From: Rhodococcus sp. P1Y
GTDB taxonomy: Bacteria; Actinomycetota; Actinomycetes; Mycobacteriales; Mycobacteriaceae
DNA length: 64,000 bases
Direction of reading: 5' to 3'
Assembly (NCBI RefSeq): GCF_003641205.1
Contig: NZ_CP032762.1
Location: 2,480,001 to 2,544,000, forward strand
Each line of letters begins with the position of its first letter. The first letter of the stretch is position 1. Under the pieces are notes generated by a model. The model was not told where the DNA came from, ran no database searches, and worked only from the letters and a program-made list of their open reading frames with translations. The translations under genes were made by a program, and so were the position numbers. Shown piece after piece: positions 61,488-64,000 of the stretch.

Positions 61488-62624
61488 ATGTTCACTCTTC
61501 GAGGAACGTGGATGCGCGGAGGCACCAGCAAGTGCTGGCTGTTCAACGCGGTCGACATCGACCCGTACATCGCCGACGCCGGCGGTCTCGACAACATCCT
61601 GACCGCAGCCTTCGGTTCCGGTGACCCCCGCCAGCTCGACGGGGTCGGTGGAGGTAGCTCCACCACCTCGAAGGCAGCCATCGTGCGACGCTCGAGCGCG
61701 CCCGGTATCGACGTCGACTACCTCTTCGCTCAGGTCGCCATCGAGAACCGCACCGTCGAGTGGGCCAGCAACTGCGGAAACTGTGCGACGGCGATCGGCC
61801 TCTACGCAGTGCAGACCGGCCTCGTCGCCGTCGATGACCGCGTCACCGTGGTGCGAATGCGTAACGAGAACACCGGCGCGATTCTGGCGGCGGAGATCTC
61901 GACGCCCGGCGGACGTATTCCTGCGGAGGGCGACGCGTCCGTCCCGGGCACCACGGCCCTCGGCGTTCCGGTGGGCTTGACCTTCACGGATCCGGCCTCG
62001 GACCGCGTGACGATGCTCCCAACCGGCGCGGAGATCGATCGAGTTACCCTCGACGACACCGAGTTTCGAGGAACGTTCGTTCGGGCGGGCGCGCCCGCCG
62101 CATTGTTCGACGCCGCCGATTTCGGGCTGAACGGGTCGGAGGGCAACGACGTTCTCGCCGCGTACGTCCCCACGCTCATCGCGCTACGCCGACAGGCAGC
62201 TCTGCGGATGGGTCTAAGTAAGCCCGAAGAGCCTGTCTCGCATGCTGTTCCGAAGGTCGGAATCGTCGGACCGCCACAGGATTACGTCACCACGACGGGC
62301 GAGCATGTCGCTGCCACCGACTACGATATCTCGGTGCGCATGCTCTCGATGATGGCACCGCATCCGGCCATCGGGCTCACCTCGGCGGTAGCCGTGGCCG
62401 CCGCAGCAACCGTCATCGGCGGGGTAGTGACGGCCAACGCAGGCGCTGGCCGTCCGGGGACCATTCGTATCGGTACCGCCGCGGGGGTGCTCGAGGTCGA
62501 CTACACGGTGGACGGCAACGGGTTGCTGCAGTCGGTCACCCTGCACCGCGCAGTCCGGCGTATCGCCACCGCAGACCTCTTCGTGGTGCCGATGCCCGCT
62601 CTGGTCGGCGCACACTCCGCCTGA
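61488..62624 (+). CDS. PrpF family isomerase (aconitate or oxalomesaconate tautomerase type)
   Basis: A 378-residue protein of the PrpF/DapF-like fold. GTWMRGGTSKCWLF (about 5-18) carries the conserved Gly-Gly-Thr-Ser-Lys; GVGGGSSTTSKAAIV is the second conserved loop, and WASNCGNCATAIGLYAV carries the cysteine. PrpF proteins isomerise 2-methylaconitate, aconitate or 4-oxalomesaconate by proton transfer. GGAAGG precedes the ATG at eight bases. It follows a dicarboxylate carrier gene, which favours an exogenous di- or tricarboxylic acid or a product of protocatechuate/gallate 4,5-cleavage. Confidence 0.88.
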   Translation: MFTLRGTWMRGGTSKCWLFNAVDIDPYIADAGGLDNILTAAFGSGDPRQLDGVGGGSSTTSKAAIVRRSSAPGIDVDYLFAQVAIENRTVEWASNCGNCATAIGLYAVQTGLVAVDDRVTVVRMRNENTGAILAAEISTPGGRIPAEGDASVPGTTALGVPVGLTFTDPASDRVTMLPTGAEIDRVTLDDTEFRGTFVRAGAPAALFDAADFGLNGSEGNDVLAAYVPTLIALRRQAALRMGLSKPEEPVSHAVPKVGIVGPPQDYVTTTGEHVAATDYDISVRMLSMMAPHPAIGLTSAVAVAAAATVIGGVVTANAGAGRPGTIRIGTAAGVLEVDYTVDGNGLLQSVTLHRAVRRIATADLFVVPMPALVGAHSA

Positions 62625-62638
62625 GGTTGTGCGGTGCC

Positions 62639-63535
62639 TCAAAACCGCGCAGCAACGTCCTTGAAAATCTTCAGCAGCACCGTCGCACTCGGTGATAGCT
62701 TCTGCTCTGTCAGGTGCGCCAACAAAATTCGACGCGACGGTGCACCAGTCAAGGGCACCAGGCGCACATCGTCACGAATATTCGACAGCGCCATGCGCGG
62801 TGCAAACGAAACGCCCAGATCCACAGCTACCATCGCCTGAGCTTCCTGGTAGTCGTTCGCCGCGAACGAGACGGTGGGGGAGAAACCCGCAGCGTGGCAT
62901 GCGCGCTCGAGCGCGGTGCCGACCGGATGAGTGTCCTCCCGTGTGATCCACTGCTCGTGCTCGAGCTCGGTCATGTCCACCGAATCACGTTCTGCCAGAT
63001 GGTGGTTGACGGCGACGACCAGCATCGGCGGGTCGACGATGAGCTGGTGCACCGTCAGGTCCGAGTCGGTGATTCTGGCCCACTCGTAATCCCAGAGTAG
63101 AGACAGCTCCACCTCGCGGGTGTCGAGCATTCCTCGCAGTCCGGCGAACCTCGAGCTGCGCACAGTCAAAGCCACAGCGGGATGGCGGGACTTGAACAGT
63201 TTGACCACCGGTGGCAGGAGACTTGATCCGGCCGTGGGGAAGGTGCCGATCCGCAATGTTCCGGCGCGGAGACCCGACAGATCTTCGAGTTCGTTTCGTG
63301 CGGCGAGTAATTGAACTTCGATCCTCTCGGCGTGCCGCACCAGGACCTCGCCTGCCTCGGTGAGTCGGACCCCTCGGGCATGACGCTCCAGCAGTGGCTG
63401 CCCAGCCTCCAGCTCGAGCTTGCTGAGCTGTTGCGAAACGGCAGATGTGGTGAAGCTCAACCGACTTGCGGCTGCCGTGATCGACCCGCTGCGCACGACT
63501 TCGACCAGAAGCAGTAAGCGTCGGGTGTCGAACAT
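62639..63535 (-). CDS. LysR family transcriptional regulator
   Basis: A 298-residue LysR protein with HTH LLLVEVVRSGSITAAASRLS followed by FTTSAVSQQLSKLELEAG, and the effector domain (VAVNHHLAERDSV). It is similar in layout to the LysR at 58855, including SLLWDYEWARI, matched there by LLWSYAWTEE, so the two are paralogues. It is divergent from the second PrpF gene, 181 bases away, and convergent with the first PrpF gene (14 bases). Confidence 0.88.
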   Translation of the reverse strand: MFDTRRLLLLVEVVRSGSITAAASRLSFTTSAVSQQLSKLELEAGQPLLERHARGVRLTEAGEVLVRHAERIEVQLLAARNELEDLSGLRAGTLRIGTFPTAGSSLLPPVVKLFKSRHPAVALTVRSSRFAGLRGMLDTREVELSLLWDYEWARITDSDLTVHQLIVDPPMLVVAVNHHLAERDSVDMTELEHEQWITREDTHPVGTALERACHAAGFSPTVSFAANDYQEAQAMVAVDLGVSFAPRMALSNIRDDVRLVPLTGAPSRRILLAHLTEQKLSPSATVLLKIFKDVAARF

Positions 63536-63575
63536 GATCGAACCGCCTTCAGTAAAAGTTAAGGTATCTCGACTT

Positions 63576-63593
63576 TTTCGTAATTGTACTCGA
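63576..63593 (+). promoter_or_regulatory. Shared 18-bp box upstream of the second PrpF gene
   Basis: TTTCGTAATTGTACTCGA differs at two positions from the box at 61417-61434. It lies between the divergent LysR start (63535) and the PrpF ATG (63717). Confidence 0.55.
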
Positions 63594-63716
63594 CGGCTGT
63601 GTGATGCAGGCTATGTGCAGTAACTGCGCGAGAGCTGCGTCACATCATGGAAGCACTCCCTCGAATGTTCAGCTCCAAGAACGTTTTCGAGAGTAACGAT
63701 CGGAAGGTAGCCGAGA

Positions 63717-64000
63717 ATGTACTCACTGCGTGGCACGTGGATGAGGGGAGGGACCAGCAAGTGCTGGCTCTTCAGCTCCGTCGACGTCGAGCCACTGATC
63801 GAACAAGCAGGAAGCCTGGACGAGATCCTGGTCTCCGCCTTCGGGTCCGGGGATCCGCGCCAACTCGACGGCGTCGGCGGTGGAAGCTCCACCACTTCCA
63901 AAGCGGCTATCGTCAGCAGGTCATCCGAGGACGGCATCGACGTCGACTACCTCTTCGCTCAGGTGGCTATCGGTGATCGAAAAGTGGAGTGGGGCAGCAA
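63717..64000 (+). CDS. Second PrpF family isomerase (3'-truncated by window edge)
   Basis: An open frame runs from the ATG at 63717 to the window end without a stop. The 94 residues visible include RGTWMRGGTSKCWLF, GSGDPRQLDGVGGGSS and DVDYLFAQVAIGDRKVEWGS, closely matching the start of the PrpF protein at 61488. GGAAGG lies about ten bases upstream of the start. It is a paralogue under a divergent LysR gene; the cysteine motif (NCGN) would be just beyond the window end. Confidence 0.88.
   Translation, partial: MYSLRGTWMRGGTSKCWLFSSVDVEPLIEQAGSLDEILVSAFGSGDPRQLDGVGGGSSTTSKAAIVSRSSEDGIDVDYLFAQVAIGDRKVEWGS

Noticed and set aside
1-64000. Search for tRNA, rRNA, transposases, integrases, prophage genes and CRISPR arrays
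   Set aside because: None recognised by eye; no CCA-ended cloverleaf, IS terminal repeats with transposase, or spaced direct repeats were seen. A tool-based scan would be needed to exclude small RNAs.

Overview
The window is high-G+C DNA with dense, short-gapped operons, GTG/TTG starts, ATGA/GTGA gene overlaps, a mycofactocin-type dehydrogenase, many IclR/LysR/TetR/PucR regulators and a rifamycin-inactivation gene under its dedicated promoter element. This points to a mycolic-acid actinomycete, most likely a Rhodococcus or close relative. It looks like an accessory catabolic region: no rRNA, tRNA, phage, transposase or CRISPR was seen.

Layout. (1) 1-12.6 kb: a catabolic cluster for an unidentified amino and/or polyol compound (sugar-phosphate isomerase-like protein, three SDRs, P5C-type aldehyde dehydrogenase, class III aminotransferase, Gfo/Idh oxidoreductase, RidA, FAD amine/amino-acid oxidase) with PucR and LysR regulators. 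(2) 12.6-17.4 kb: SGNH hydrolase, transglutaminase-like protein, and a sugar porter / universal stress protein / Gfo-Idh operon. (3) 17.5-21.5 kb: a compact PEP-synthase-like ATP-grasp/His-domain protein with two divergent DNA-binding proteins, a histidine phosphatase, and arr (rifampicin ADP-ribosyltransferase) preceded by an almost perfect rifamycin-associated element. (4) 21.1-23.3 kb: small membrane and unknown proteins. (5) 23.8-31.0 kb: an amine/alcohol utilisation cluster: APC permease, a degenerate alpha/beta hydrolase, GMC oxidoreductase, copper amine oxidase, and a His/Met-repeat membrane protein overlapping the amine oxidase gene.

(6) 31-49.9 kb is an aromatic ring-cleavage cluster. 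A CarAa-like Rieske oxygenase with its own ferredoxin and FAD reductase, an MhpB-like extradiol dioxygenase and two MhpC/BphD-like C-C hydrolases would open a ring. A 2-hydroxypentadienoate-hydratase-like domain is joined in frame to an MFS transporter. The expected aldolase is absent and the acetylating acetaldehyde dehydrogenase survives only as a 38-residue N-terminal stub. In their place are CoA enzymes (acyl-CoA ligase, double CaiB/BaiF transferase, enoyl-CoA hydratase), aldehyde dehydrogenases, an MDR oxidoreductase and a metal-ligand-poor M20 homologue. This looks like a hybrid of hydrolytic meta-cleavage and CoA-dependent degradation.

(7) 50-57.5 kb: aldehyde dehydrogenase, IclR regulator with an 18-bp perfect dyad, and an SsuABC/NMT1-type ABC importer operon ending in a class II aldolase, with a divergent orphan substrate-binding paralogue. 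(8) 57.5-64 kb: an atypical SDR with divergent TetR and paired operators, then two LysR/PrpF modules (the second PrpF runs off the window) and a MatC-like carrier, suggesting tricarboxylate or oxalomesaconate-type isomer metabolism.

Two genes carry apparent single-base insertions (aldehyde dehydrogenase at 33787, class II aldolase at 53254). Whether these are real mutations or sequence errors cannot be decided here. All functional calls rest on motif recognition by eye; no search was run.
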